Source: Ectocarpus siliculosus
Lineage: Eukaryota; Sar; Phaeophyceae; Ectocarpales; Ectocarpaceae
Length of the DNA: 64,000 nucleotides
Assembly: GCA_000310025.1 (NCBI GenBank)
Contig: FN649740.1
Location: 1,483,069 to 1,547,068, forward strand
Reading direction: 5' to 3'
Made by a program: the position numbers and the translations under genes. Each line of letters begins with the position of its first letter. Position 1 is the stretch's first letter. Positions 23,335 through 36,954 of this stretch are shown in pieces. The notes under the pieces are model-generated. The model saw only the letters and a list, made by a program, of their open reading frames with translations, had not been told where the DNA came from and did not search any database.

Positions 23335-26300
23335 ATGAAGCCTTGCTCTCTCACGCTCATCGCCGGTCTTCTGGCAGCGCCAGCTGCGGCGGTCGAATAC
23401 ACCGTCGCCACATGTGCTGACCTTGCGGATGTCGACGATACCCAGGTCACAGGCCTTACCATCGACACCAGCACCTTCGCCTGCGACGAGTACACCCGCT
23501 TCCCTGTGCGCAACTCCATGACGCTCAAGGCCACCGTTGCCGCGGTAGAATTCGGGAACTTCTCGCTGAAGGTTCTTGGAGAGCTGACGGTCGAGCCCGA
23601 CGTCACGTTCAACGGCGTCGTGGACCAGGTCTGCTGTAGGTACTGCTGTAGGAGGTTCGGAGGGAAGAAGCGCAAATACAAATGTAGGACCAAAAAAGTC
23701 GACAAATTCAAATTGGAAGATTTGAGGATCCCTGCCTGGCTGATGTTGGGGTTCGGCAGATGAACAAGTCCAGCTCACAAGCAGTGTACAACAGTAGTGC
23801 GGTTTGTTTTGGGGCCGCGTAGGGGCAGTACGTGCAGCGTACGCTACATGCCCACCGAAAAGCTTTATCCTAAGGTTAGTTACTTGTAAGCGGTGTGAAG
23901 AAAAATTAACACAAACACGAAAACTCTTCGTTCGAGTGTATTTGCGTGAGATACGCCCCCTGTCGCTGGAGGTGGAAAGTTGTCAAGGCTGATTACTTGG
24001 TACTTCGTATGTACAACAATGTAAAGGCTAGACTTGCCCCCGCGGTTTGTTAGGTCGCTGCTGTACAGTAGTTCCAAGCTGTTCGATCTAATATACTGGG
24101 GGGCTTTTCACCCGACGTGTGTACGATGTAAAGTAGACGCGCAGATCAGGCTATTACTCCTCCCTCAAACGGGGTCTGTCTTTCCTCACGACGAGAGTTG
24201 ACGCCAACTCACTGCTTTCCCTTCTTCTTGGCCGTCCGTTTGCAAAATGGGATGAACCCAAGAATTGATGCCGGTACGCAGAAAAGACATGCATGCAACA
24301 CTATATGTAAACAGGCAGCACCTGCCCGCGGGTTGTTTATCGCGGTATGCATAGGACCAATTGTCCCATAGGATATTCTCATAATGTTGCTACTGGCCGT
24401 ATAGACCGAATTAACCGTGGTCGGTAAATCGGCGTTTGCGAGAGCCCGCTAGTGTTCTCTGTCCGTTTGTGTTCTCTTTCCGTGATGAGGATGGATGGTC
24501 TCCCCCCATCCTCTCACTGCTCTCTCTCTTTGATTTGCTGCGCGGCTGAAAAAAAAAATGGCGGAGGCAAGCGTGTGCGACAAAACAAAAGTCATCCCGC
24601 ACACCTAGCTAGGCACTATCTGGTAAAAACTCAACGACACATCCATACCTCCGCGGTCTGAAGTGGGTGCGTCCTTACCCCGCCCCCACGGAGAAGGCCC
24701 AACTTTAGAATTTTTGTCTCCTGTTCGTTTGTTCCGCATGTTTTTATACTCTTGTTCATTACCCACTACTACTGTATGTACGAGTAATATATTCGTTCAA
24801 TAATGCAACTCAAATACTCAAACCTGTTCAACCTGTCGCACACAGTGATGACAACAGCAGTGTGCGAACTTGCACCTTACATGCCAGCATTGACAACGTT
24901 GTTGTAAGTATATCATCCACACATCATCGAATCAATTTTCAGTGACTCTGTCAAAGCGCGGAGTAGCATCACGCATCGACGCGCGTGCACGAAAAGAACC
25001 CCACAAAGCTCAACGAAACCCTAAGTAGCCCGCAAGTTAGGTGGGAGTGTTCCGTTTTCGCCTACCGTTCCACATACCACTTTCAGACATTCACGCACAA
25101 CTAACTACGCCAACCACCAACGAACGCCGTTTCGGGGTGAGAGTTTAGGCCCCGTCGAGAGTACGTCCGTCTCCTCTTCTTCCTTCCTTCTCCTTCTCCT
25201 CCTCCTCTTCTCCCCGTCCTCCTCGCCTTCTCTCCCTTAGCCCGACCCCTACCCCCCTCCCTCCCTCAAATTCCTCACACTGCCTTCTCCCTTTCTTCGC
25301 TGGACCCCGACTTTAGTTCTTCCGATGCGCGCCGAGAACACTGCTGGCTATAGTCTTGCGCCGCAACAGCCTGCGCTAGCCCTATGACACCCCCTGAGGG
25401 TGCGCTGATCATGCTCTCCCTCTAGTCGTCTAGGTGTGGTACGCCAAACAGCGTAAAGGTGCGGCGAGCGCGGCAGAGCGCACACGTCTACGGGCACCCA
25501 GATGTACCACTCCCCCCCCCCACAGGCACGGTGCCCCTTCATATATACCAGTAGGAATCAGCATGGTCTGGTGTTATATAGGATTTAGTATGGCGTTCGG
25601 GGAGGGGGCGGAGGACGGTCACTTCGTACCCTCCGCCCCCCAAATAATCCTACCAAAGAAGAAGACCTAGGTGTGCAAGAAATTCTTTTTCGCACACTCT
25701 TTGCGGAAAAACAACAAATATCAGTTTCCACAGAAGAGCAGCGCGGCCGGCGTACATCCACGCAACGGTAAAAGGCTCACAGCAGTAGACTACAATACCT
25801 ATCTTGGGAACCAAGTTTTGCCAAATTCTGTCCGCTGCAGGCTTCAAAGTTGTTGGCGCAAACCGCAGCCCCTCCCCACAAAAATGTGAAAATCGTATCA
25901 ACCAGCGCATCCACGGTGCTGTGCACCCGCGGAAGAGGCAAAGCACGAGAACGTGCCCACCACGTGATCAACCGCCGCCAATATTTGAGGCAACATAAAT
26001 TGAGCGCCAGAGAGTACATTGCACAACAATTCAACTTGATTAGTGCAGAGGATCGAGAGGTAGCCACGGATGAAGTTGGATTCTTGCGGTTGCATACAGG
26101 CACCATGCTTATGCCCTGCCGTACTGACGGCAACACCGAGCATTGATCATGTTAGCTGCTGATCTTGTGCATGTACAGCACTTGGAATTGTGCTGCAAGA
26201 CGAACCACAGGTAGAGTACTCTTGAAGGGCGTCAGCTAGGGTTTTAACTGCAATTGCTGTTGGGGTGCCCCCCCCTCTCCTGCTGCTGTTGTTGCACCGC

Positions 26301-29300
26301 ACATGCTTGCGCCTGTTGACTCATAACCCTCGCCCAGCTGCACCACTCTCCTGATCCCGAAGAAAATAAAGATAAAGAAGGACGGAGTAGCGACAGTAAA
26401 ACGGCAGCTACACCAACAGCGAAATTTTTGGTCTTAATATCGTTGCGCTATCTGATATCGCACGCAGGCACCGGTCGGCCTACCTGCTACACTTTGAGGT
26501 ATTTTTTCCCGTGTGAATACGCACTTAGCATTTGTTATGCCGACAACGCGAGGAAATACTTACACACGAACACTGCACGAAACCCCGCCCCCCCCGAGTT
26601 GCCCAAACCCATCAAACACCATGGGCTGCTCTTCTTACCGCACAAGTTTAGTTGCTCAGATTAACTGCGCCAGAGGTCAAGCTAGAGCAAGCAGGTACGT
26701 TGGGAGCGTGAGCTCGAAAACACTTCGACCCTCTTTGCGACAAGAACACGAGCAAGCGAGAGAGCGCGCAGCAGCCGCGTCCGGTACAACGTTTGATCAC
26801 AGCGTTCAGTGCAAGAAACAAGCCTCGAGGCGTGCACACCTACGGCCAACCCACTCATGTAACGACACCAAGATGATACAAACTTCGTCTCAAAACATCA
26901 TGCCCGAACAGAACGATAAAACAAAGAACTTATGCACAGTCAGTACAAACGACACAGGCTCGTTTGCGGCCTCGTCCCGATAGGTTTCAGGCAGTTTGCC
27001 GATAAAACGCGAAGAAAATGCCATGCCAATAAACCACGGACACCCAGCGTGGCTGAAAACAATTGAAGCCTTCTCCCCCCGTCGGTCTGTCTCCCTGCGC
27101 ACCTAAATTAGGTGCGAAAATTGGTCTAGAGAAAACGCGCACTCTAGCCGGCTGGTCAGCCTTCGGTTCGTACGTCTAATAATCTCGTACCCCGGGTCGT
27201 CGTATTTGTCGAATGCATCCAACGGCACCTAAGTGAAGCACGAACCTGTTGAGCCGCCAACAACGACGCGCAAGACATGGCGTTGAAACATGGGTTATAA
27301 TATATCAGATCACACGCACCCTTAGAAAGACAACCCCGGTTTTAGATCTTTCGTTACGATGTGGATATCTGACGTGCAAGAATGCCCGTCACGACATCCC
27401 CAACCCCAAGCCAAGTCCCTCAAGGGACGCTACATGCACCTGCCTGTATTCGTAGCCAGATCTCAGTTCCAGACGTCGTCAACGAGATCCGCAACACCGC
27501 CATCTGTGTCCCCCCGGGTCGACGCCCTTCTCGCTCTACCCGTCAGATTCCCACCGCTGGAGCCAGGTTCGCCCGATCCCACTTCATCAAATCGTCTAGG
27601 GCACCGACCGAACCGTAGCCGTTCTCGTCCGACTCGGGGTCCTCCAGCTCTGCGTTCTTCGACTCCGCGGCATCGCCGGAGGAAACGTCGTTGCTCGCAG
27701 GGTCCCCGCCTCCACGTCGTTCCGTTCCGCTCCGTGCGATTCCTGCTGCCCCCTCGAGGCGAGAAAGAGTGCCAAGGCAACACACGAGGATGGGCGTAGT
27801 CGAGTCTCGACGGGTAGTTAGGGTCGGGCGTAACCCTCGATCGGCCCAGTTTGAGGAGCACCCACCGTAGGCCGGGAGGCAGACCTCCCCTCGGTTCGCA
27901 CGGATGTCGGCGCCACCCGACGTAGTTCTGCTGCCGCAAGCGAGCGGGAACTTCCGGCCCTGCACCCGCACCTGTTGTACAGGGCCGTCTCCGGATTGCA
28001 ACCACACGCCAGCGTGACTGTTCTTCTGTCAGGGCCGATGCAAGCATTACTCGGACAACCAAAGCACGCAGTTCTCGGCTGTGAATTCGTCGCCGTTGCT
28101 CCCGTTTCCTGGTGGGTCGACACCCCATCCTTTGTCGGCAAACTCTCTGTCGCCGGCATGGTCTCCCTCAGGCCATTCTGCCAGTACCGGAAGATGGCGT
28201 TACCCCGTTTCCCTGCTTGCGCAAGGAAAAACACGATGGACAGGTGGCTGTCGTCTTCTTCTTAGGGTGCTGGAGGATGGCGTAGCGGATAAAGCTCACG
28301 AAGTCGTCCACGTCGCCGTCGACGCTTTCGAGCAGCTGGGCGGGAGTTATGAGCACTGCCATACGCCGCTTCATCTTGTAGAAAAACGTGGTCGTCAAAA
28401 GTGTCGCGCATCCGTCGATATCCACGGCCCACGTGCCGTCCTGCTCCTCGAAGAACAACAACGGCTTCTCAAACAAACCCTCCGTCCGGCCGCGCTTAAG
28501 GCCGGGTACCCACCACGTGTCGAGCGGCAGCCCGGAAATTGCCGGGAGGTAGTCACAGCCCGACTCGAGGGTTGTGTGTAACCCACCCGCATTCCTTTCG
28601 CCCGCACGCCTTTTTTCGCTTCTTGCCTGTTGGTTGGCCTGCAGATAGCATCGTCGGGGCAGAGAGTCTCCTACCCGCATTCCGCTTGCTTGGCTGATAA
28701 CCGGCTTGTCTTGGGTTCCCGCCGTGACTCCTACGCCGAGAGAAAATGCGGTGATTTCCCCAGGCCTCCGATTTTCGCCGTTCGTCTTCGGCAATCGCGC
28801 GATCTTTTCTTGCGGACGCCTCCCTCCTCGTCTCACTCTGCTGCTTGTAGCAATCCTCCTCCGTGAGGTTGCTCTCAAGATCGGGCAGGCCACCCGTATC
28901 CCTATCAGAGGGCCTCCTCCTGCTTTTCCTGCCCGACCGGGTCTTTCCTCCCGTCCGACGGACGAGCGCACCGGAATCTCTCGCGTCGCGCTTTGTCGGG
29001 GCGAAGGGGGTGCGCAACTCGGTGGCTAGGTTGCCCTCTGTCCTGCTCACGCTTCGTGGACGTTCACTTGTGACGTCGCCTCCTGTGCTGTCGACCACTG
29101 GAGTTCGCGGGGTTATATGCCTTCCGTAAGCTGGTGAAGGCATCATTTTGGGTGCTTACCCCCGCGTCCGGGAATAACAGGGCTCCCAGGCTGGTTCCGA
29201 GGCGACGCCGGTGGCGTACCCGGTTGAGCTTGGGGCTGTTCATCCCACAAGCCCGTTGGCCCCGCCTACCTCTCCCACTGTTCATCTGGCAGCAGCTCGA

Positions 29301-32300
29301 CCTATGCCGGCCGTTATTCCATGGATTAAATACCTGACCAGGGTGTACCACACAAATTACATATTGTCACGTTACACGTACAGCTTACGCAGGCGCACAC
29401 CTATTCGTAGTGTGGGCTCTTCCTTGTCTCTTGACAGCTATGCTTAAGATCTGATCCTCTGTACGGGCAGGGTTTTGCACCTGAGAACGTGACGGACTAA
29501 AACCTGTTTAACTACGCATATTCATCCTGGCTCTGTAATGCTGCGGCGTTGAACTCTTTATGCATGGTCTTGAGTGCACGTACCTGAGCGCCCCGGTCAT
29601 GTTTGGCTCGTCTGTTGGCAAAGCACCGAGATTAAATTGAACTTGAAGACAGTCGTACTTGCCCTCTTGAAGCCCAAATGAGCTGAAACTTGTTGTGATA
29701 GCCTGACCCTGAGCTGTCGTGATTGCACCGGGCATTTCCATCGTATGTTGGGGGGAGGGTGTATCCAGTGGATGTGCATGCGCAACATGCAAGAGCGTGC
29801 GTTCGGACCCAAGGCATGGGCTCTCCTGAAATTTGAGTCTTGAACACACCATGCTTATCCCCTGCCACACACAATCACATCAAACCTTTGCATTAGGTGG
29901 CCAAACAACCTAGGTATATGGCGGCAGCAAGATTAGACTGCAAGACACCAACCTCGCGCGGAGGTCGGTTCGCGCGTGTGAAGCTACCTCCCTGATCCTG
30001 GAGCAGCCGCATGAGGGTACACTGTAGCTAGAGTCCATTTTTTCCCCCTTCCGTGCGCCACTGGACGTACAAAATATACCCTGGTGTGCCCTGGCATCGT
30101 TTTTACATGTACTGCTCTTGAAAACTGAACAGTTTAGCCTCTCGTCTGCCCTCTAGAGCCGGCGATAGGGGTGGATGTCCGTTGCCAAGCGACCCGACTG
30201 ATCAGAGGGGTTTTCAACGGGGACTGCGTTCCCGTTGGAAGATTTGTTTCTCATACTCTTGTTATGGCCGCGCAGCACTGTTCTTCCCTACATCTACCAA
30301 GCAAGGCCCTTGGTCTCTTCAAGGTCCCTTCGGGACTCTTGCGAAGTCTCAGGACTCTCCCCTTCTCTTTCTTACCTTTCGGTCAACTAAGTGCCGATTC
30401 AAACCACCGTATCTGGAAGCAGTCACTCTGTGAGCCTCTGCACACTGTTATTATACAGCAGGGGCCATTACCAGGGATACACCCAATCCAGCGGTTACAT
30501 CCCAACAGGTTACGAGCCTTTCAGGTTCTACACCACAGGTCATCGAGCCTACTTCCAACGGTATACTTCAGTATAACGGTAGCCTATGCTTGATGGGGGA
30601 AAGCGAAAAGAAAGAAACCGAGCCCGGACCTGTCGAAGGCTGCAACTCTGGTCCAAGAAGTCCGCAAATCTAGGCCCAACACCATGCATGGTCCACTGGT
30701 GTTCGCGCCGTTACCGACGCAATCCCCCACACTGCTGCCTTGGACGACACTTTTACTCAATGGGGAAAAATACTTTTTGTTTCTTTCTCGTCATTTTTTC
30801 TTACTATTGCAGCGGGCTGGTGCTACCTCTGTACGGTATGCTTCCATCGAACTCCCTCACTGGAGCATTCAGCCCCGCTGCGCTCTGAAATTGTAGTGTG
30901 CACTCAGCGGCCGACTCCACCGCCCGGACATGTTCTTTACGTCACGGTAAGAGACGCATTTGTTAGGGCAAGTCATTTTTGGTGCCCCAAAGCCTGTCTG
31001 CTCTATCTTTACATTGCCGGTTGTTTTATAGGTAACGAATCGCGATTGGAACGCAAGCCGAAAAGCATCTGATGAACCCACGCAAGTCAGACGGGCCAGG
31101 TTTTTGCCACCGCATACACCCCCCGATTACGGTAGTTTCCTGTAGGAGAACAGCTGCGGTGAGCAAGACAAAGACAAGCTCTAAACTTTGCAGTGGCGAT
31201 GTTTTTTGGAGAACTTGAGTCCTTGCTCTGTTTCAACTGCCCGGCACTTCGACGCCCCCAAGGAACCAATCGTCGTGTTAGGTTGCACTGAGAAGGTCAG
31301 TATTCAACTCATTCTACTGGTGTTTCGAGGGCTACACATAGTGATTCCGGGTGCAGCACTGATTCTGTTGGATCCTGTCTCGTGCGAAAATCTTCAGGTC
31401 AAGAACGGAGGTGTCCTTTCTGTGGCCGAGGGGGCGACCTCTACCTTCATGGGCACGTCGGAGTTCAGCGACAACTCCGTTGCAGTGAAACAGCTCGGGG
31501 CGGTGTCCTGCGGGGACGGCTGCGAGAGGACTGGACGCGGCCTGAGCTACGTCGTCAAGAAGGGCGGTGCAATCCACAACAAGGTGGGACCATCTGTCGC
31601 ATCATATCGTTTTTTCCCCGATCCATCGTCGGGTGAACAGTCGGCGAGTGCTTGACCTCTTCCTCGATTGGTTGAGGCGCACGCCCGTTTGCCACCGCTC
31701 CACACTGGAGAATGACGGCCGTGCAACTTATCAAGGACTGGCCAGGCGAGGGACACTACAATTTCATGTCCTGGGGTGGCCGATGGTGAAGTGCTTGTTT
31801 GTTTGATATAGCAGTCCACTGTCTTTGCCCGGTGGTGCATGGCAGGCTTGCATCGTTCTGGTCTGCCATGTGAATAGCGCGTTGATCTACGGTCGTCCTT
31901 GGGAGAGTTGGTCATTGTTTTCATGTTCACTTCGAACCTCCCACATAGGGCCCTCCCTAGCCCCAAGGTCCCTTGGGTTGAGTTTTTTTGTGCACGTTCC
32001 GCGTAGGGGCTTCCACAGCGCTGATATGTCCATCCTGGCGGATGGACAGGATTTGAGGTGTTGTTTGACAAACATCACACACACGAGGTGTACAGACAAG
32101 CATAGACATCATCGGGCAGCATTTGTAGTTGCGGTGTTGGGCTCTCCCCCGCGGGCCAGGCGATCTTGTGCAGCTTCTTTAGCACCGTTCTTGCGCATGC
32201 TCCGGAACGTTTCGTGTTCACGTCTCCTGCGCGCGCTGGACAAAGTTACGCTTTGTCCGTCTTTTTTCCGGGGGTTTCAGCCGACTATCTCAATCTACAG

Positions 32301-35300
32301 ACTGTGCTGCGTCCAATTTTCGCGGTACTTTTGGCTCGGATCAGTCAATATTCAACTGCTTCGAAGTAGTTTAGATAATGGAGACCAACGTGTTGAGAGA
32401 GCAGGCACAGCGGGTATAAGTACGATGTGAGTACTACTGTTTGTTGGAGCACACCGACAGAGTCGAACGACATTGCAAAGCAACCGGATGCGTGGAGAAA
32501 CGGAAAATTGGCACGCGCGCACAAACAGCCGGACAATGCCACTTGAGTAGACAAGAGTAACCGACGAATATGGCAATACCGTGCGTGTTCGAGGAATTGT
32601 ACATACTTCTATACAACCTCAAAACACTCCGTTCATTTTCATCTCATCCGTGCATCCGCGCCTACGTTCGATTCCGTACTACAGGGGACGCTTACGTTCG
32701 AGGGGGACGCCACTTTCGAAAGGAACGCGGTCCACACCGAGGATTCCGTCGAGCAAGGGAAGGCCGGGGCAATCTCCAACACCGGCTCGGGCACCATCTG
32801 GTTCAAGAGCAAGCTCACAATGAAGGACAACGAGGCCGAGGCGAGTTCGCGCGAGTATTAGGCGGAGATGGTGTGTGCTCGCCTGGTACGATGGGATCTT
32901 CGCCTATGCAGAAACTGTGTTCTAGGTCTGATGGCATGCGTTTGATGATCTGATCTGTTCCGTTCAACGGCTGGGACAAAGAGTGCTTCGTGCTGCGCAC
33001 GGTCACACAAGTACGGGGGGTATCGGGGACAGTTTGGTGTTGAATGCTAGGCGCTCGAGTTGGGCGAAGATACGTGGCTGTATGATCCTAAATCGAAGTA
33101 TCGAGTAGGGCGGATGCACGCATACGTTACACCTGCAACCTTGGACCAACGCGTTGGGTGAGTCTATCTCACGATATCACGGCCCACAGCGGTCTTGCAA
33201 CGGCAACATGCTAATCCTCCATTTGAAACCAATACATTTACGAAAACCCCGGAGACTTTGAAACGCCTGGTGGGTTTCCAAGAACCTCGGCGAAACGGTT
33301 GGTTTCAGCTGGTATGTCCTCCCATCGCTAGAAGCCTAAATCTTAACTGGAGCCCATCCCGACCCACCCATGACCTCTGACCCACGGCTGTCAATATGTG
33401 GCGGCGGCCGTTATACAGGGCTTCTTCGAGGGTCTTGGTGGAGCGATATACAACCGCGGAGAAATCATTGTCGACGGTGAAAGCCTTTTCTCCCTCAACA
33501 CAGCCTCCGTAAGTTGTCGTTCTTGTTTCTTCATCCGTTGCTGTTTGGCATTGTTTGATGAGGTACTCCTTCAGTACCACGCAGGTCGCGAGAAAATAGT
33601 CTTGCTTCAGCGAACTCTCTTCCCAGTCTTTTGTGTCCTGCACCCCAGAAAGCACACAGCACTGCGGAATGCTAATCGTGGCGACGATTAATGCTTTTTC
33701 TCCTTGTCGTCTTGAGCAGGACGGAGGAGGGATCTACCAGACACCGATCGGCAAAATGACGTTCAACAGCATGGCCACTTTCTCCGAAAACAGTGCATAC
33801 GAGGTACTTGGATGTCTAATTTACACACGACGACGCCGTCACAGTATGATTCGTTGAGCTTTTACACAGGCTCCTTGTAGTGTTTCGAGGGATGAATGTA
33901 ACAAAGCCAAATCTGCGTTTGCAAGCTTAGCGTCTTTGCAGTGTCAAACTACCTAAATGCTTGCCGTGGTGGTACTTGCCGTGGTCCTCTCATATAGGTC
34001 AAGTCCAACAGACCTTTTGGACCTGCGGGATGGAATGAGTCAGCTTACGAGCCTCAACCCACATGGATACGTTAGTAGAAAATGAATAAACTGTGGCGAA
34101 TATTTGTTGGTGAGTTGTGTTGTGCTCGCAATTCAAAACTTATCCTGATTGGACAAATGTTACAGGTGACTTTGAGGGGTAGGTTATCTCTCACACCCGG
34201 CACTGACGTGCAGTTCCCGCCGCAAGAGACTTCGTTTTCATGTAGATATGTTTCATGTGATGATTTTTGTCCAACAACTGTTAGACACTACAGTAGCAAC
34301 CACAAACGGTTCCCAATTTGTTTTTTTTTGTTTTTCGACGCCTGTCGTGACGCAAGATAACGTGGCATGTGGTCCAGCCCTCCGGCGGTCTCATTTTGAA
34401 ACATCTTACGGTGTGTCCTGCTTTCTTGTTGTTCCCATGCCGTCGCCAACGTCAACAGCTGCGCGGGGGCGGTCTGATGAACTATGGCGGCGTCGTCAAC
34501 ATCAACGCCGGTAGCCTCTTTGAACTCAACGGGGCCAGTGGCTCCGGCGACGGCGGCCTCGGTGGAGCAATTTACAACGGAAATGAAGGGGCGGTCACGT
34601 GAGTGACGGCAACACAATGCGTGTTTAGTCATGTTGGGTGTTTTCCCCAGGGGGCAGACAGATCGAACGCCGCGGATCAGGTCCGGTGCCGACCAACTTT
34701 TGTTCACTTCTGCACTTTTTTCCTTGCTTGTGCTGGCCCGCAACGTTTCGAATCCCTCATGACCTTCCCTCACCCGGCGATGTCTTGGAGCGGCCCATCC
34801 GTACCGGGTTACCTATAGTTCAGATCTATGTGACCCGTGTGCCAACCCACTCGCCACGGGATAGACAACTCTGAGTTTGGGTCGCACCTGCCTACCACAA
34901 TGTCTGCAGCTTGGTTCACTGACGTGTACTACTTGGAAATTCAGCCTGCAGCGATATTTTTTGTGTTACGGCGTGACATTCAGCCAGAGACAAAACGATG
35001 GCTTGAACGAACAAAACATGGGGTCAGAAAATCCACTACCTCCTACGCTAGTGTAGCCAACAATCCTTGAGAGGCGCCTCAACACGAATATCAATATCGC
35101 AATCTTTGAAAACGTGCTTGTGTCACTGGTCGGTGTTTCGTCAAGGGTCGCAAATCCCGTTCCACGTAGATACTTGTGGGGCAAAGAGCTTTCCCGCGGG
35201 TCAACCGCGCGGGTCGAGGGGGTTCCATTGGCGGGACAAGCGTGTTTGGGGTGGTTGGACGAATATACATGGGTGACCAAACTACCGTAGGTGACGTAAG

Positions 35301-36364
35301 GTATCACACCCCCTGAACCGATTTCCAAAGCTTGATTTGTCCTCACCCGAAAGAGTAGCGGGGCGTACATGTCGACGATGGAAACATGTCGTCGAGAGCT
35401 TTCCGAAAACACATTTGGCTATGGCACGCTATTACTCGTGGGGTGATCATCGAGCTTTGAAAATCGGACCAAGGGTGGGTGGTATCTTGCATCGACTACG
35501 GTTTTGGTTCGTGTGACATAGTCCTGATGAGATCGAGTCTTCGCTGTCTCGTTTTTCGGAATCGCGCTCATGAAGTTCCCGTCGCTGTCGTAGGCCTTGC
35601 CCCTCGTCTCACTTGCGAACGCATGTCTGTCTCTCTCTTGCGATTGAGTTCATCCCGGTCTCATATAATGCGATACTTGTTCCCTCCGTTGCTCCGTGCT
35701 GCCTACGGTATGTGCTTTCTTTTGTAGGCTGATGGGTTCGACAACTTTCAGGGAGAACGCGGCCTACGAGGGCGGAGCGATCTACACCGACGATGGCAGC
35801 GTGGCGAACGGCGAAGCCGCGTCCGTTACTACTTTCCCCGATGACACCGTTTTCGAAGACAACAGGGCCGATGTGAGAGCGTGAATGTTGGCACCCTTGT
35901 GTGCCCGCTTCTCTTGGGGGTTACAGACAACACAAACACACCGCAAACCACGGATACGGCGGAGGGGGTGGAGGCAGATGGTACCGGTTGTCTTTTTGAT
36001 GTTGGGGGTAATGCGACATTCGCACATGGCGATACAACCGCGACTGATTTCCCTTAGCCCGAAAGAATGCGATACCTGACGAAAGGAGTATCTGGGGTCT
36101 CTCTCTCTGGCACATGGAATACCCGCTAACAACACGCGGCCTAGTTCGGGAATTGAAACCCCGATAGGTTGTGTCAGTTCTTCACCATGTCTAAGAACAA
36201 GGCCAACCAACCAAGCACATCCCGCCGCGGGGGCACAAGGCGTGAACTGAACAAATCTCCATCTGTCCCGCATCGACCCCTCGTTCGTTTCGAACCCATC
36301 TTCTGCAAACCAGTTCTGCCCGGACGTGTTCGACGGCGACAACGACAACTGCCCAGTGGTGTAA
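23335..36364 (+). CDS. Secreted protein with Pmp-type (GGAI/FxxN) repeats
   Basis: An eight-exon model: 23335-23628, 31398-31583, 32685-32840, 33419-33508, 33720-33803, 34459-34598, 35728-35872 and 36314-36364 (TAA). The sum is 1146 nt, 381 codons plus stop, and every phase fits. Residues 1-19 (MKPCSLTLIAGLLAAPAAA) are a clear signal peptide. Exons 2-7 carry repeated FxxN and GGAI motifs: FSDNS, FERNA, GGAIYN, FSENS, FRENA, YEGGAIYTDD, FEDNR. This is the pattern of chlamydial polymorphic membrane protein repeats, which fold as a right-handed beta-helix. Similar repeats occur in algal extracellular proteins. The C-terminus is Asp-rich with two Cys. A wall or surface role is inferred. Intron 1 is 7.8 kb and may hide further exons. 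Intron 3 seems to use a GC donor (AG-GCGAGT at 32841). Confidence 0.8.
24405..24530 (+). repeat. Dispersed repeat, part A
   Basis: The blocks GACCGAATTAACCG, CGGTAAATCGG and TTTCCGTGATGAGGATGGATGG recur at 36955-37070 in the same orientation with about 75-80 % similarity by eye. It sits in intron 1 of the Pmp-repeat gene. No coding content. Confidence 0.55.
25150..25270 (+). repeat. Polypyrimidine (CTT/CTC) tract
   Basis: About 120 bases almost only of C and T (TCTTCTTCCTTCC and similar) within intron 1 of the Pmp-repeat gene. No coding content. Confidence 0.7.
27463..29146 (-). pseudogene. Unidentified decayed coding-like stretch
   Basis: Several long overlapping minus-strand frames run here: 29146-28553, 28971-28168 and 28128-27463. 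The most protein-like part (about 28530-28250) reads LPLDTWWVPGLKRG, LLFFEEQDGTWAVDI, LLESVDGDVDDFVSFIRYAI. No domain is recognised. No single frame spans it, so it looks like a frameshifted transposon or gene relic. It lies antisense inside intron 1 of the Pmp-repeat gene. The frames could also be a by-product of local base composition. Confidence 0.3.
30294..30510 (+). repeat. Dispersed repeat, part B, copy 1
   Basis: AAGGCCCTTGGTCTCTTCA, TCTCAGGACTCTCCC, TTTCTTACCTTTCGG and GCCGATTCAAACCACC recur in order and orientation at 37085-37305. No coding content is supported. Confidence 0.75.
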
Positions 36365-36954
36365 GACGTCAACCAGCTTGTGATGAGCGAGCGTCTAGTG
36401 ATGGGCGAGTGTCTAGTGATGAGCGAGGGTCATGATGAAGAGTTGATGAGCAACTACTAGATTTTTTTGTGTCTGAGGGTGCTGCCGTGAGGTGAGTTTT
36501 TCCCCACCGTTCGAACGTCTATCGCCTGCGATACGCTTGGGTGTATTGGTTTCCCCCATGCTTATAGAACGTTTCACGGCGGCACGGGGGAGGGTATGTG
36601 TGCTGTGCGTGCCGACATGGTGCCTGTTGTTAACCGCAAACGGTTATTGATACATACGACGCCGCCAATACGCATGTGCATGTCTTCCCACCACGTCGCA
36701 AGACATGACTCAGTGAAGTGGTCTGGTGTGGGTGGGGTTTGACGATTCTTGGTGAAGGACACGAGAGGAGAAGGCGGGGATCTCTGGCGTATGGACGTCA
36801 CGGATGCGGAGTGGTCGAATGGTCTTGTTCTCACCAATGATGTCATTGTAGACAGTAATCTGATTGTACACACCTACGGGTTATATATTGAATTGAACCA
36901 TTGGAGTATGTTACATTGGACCATTTTCGTTTATAGTAGAACATTCTAGGACTG

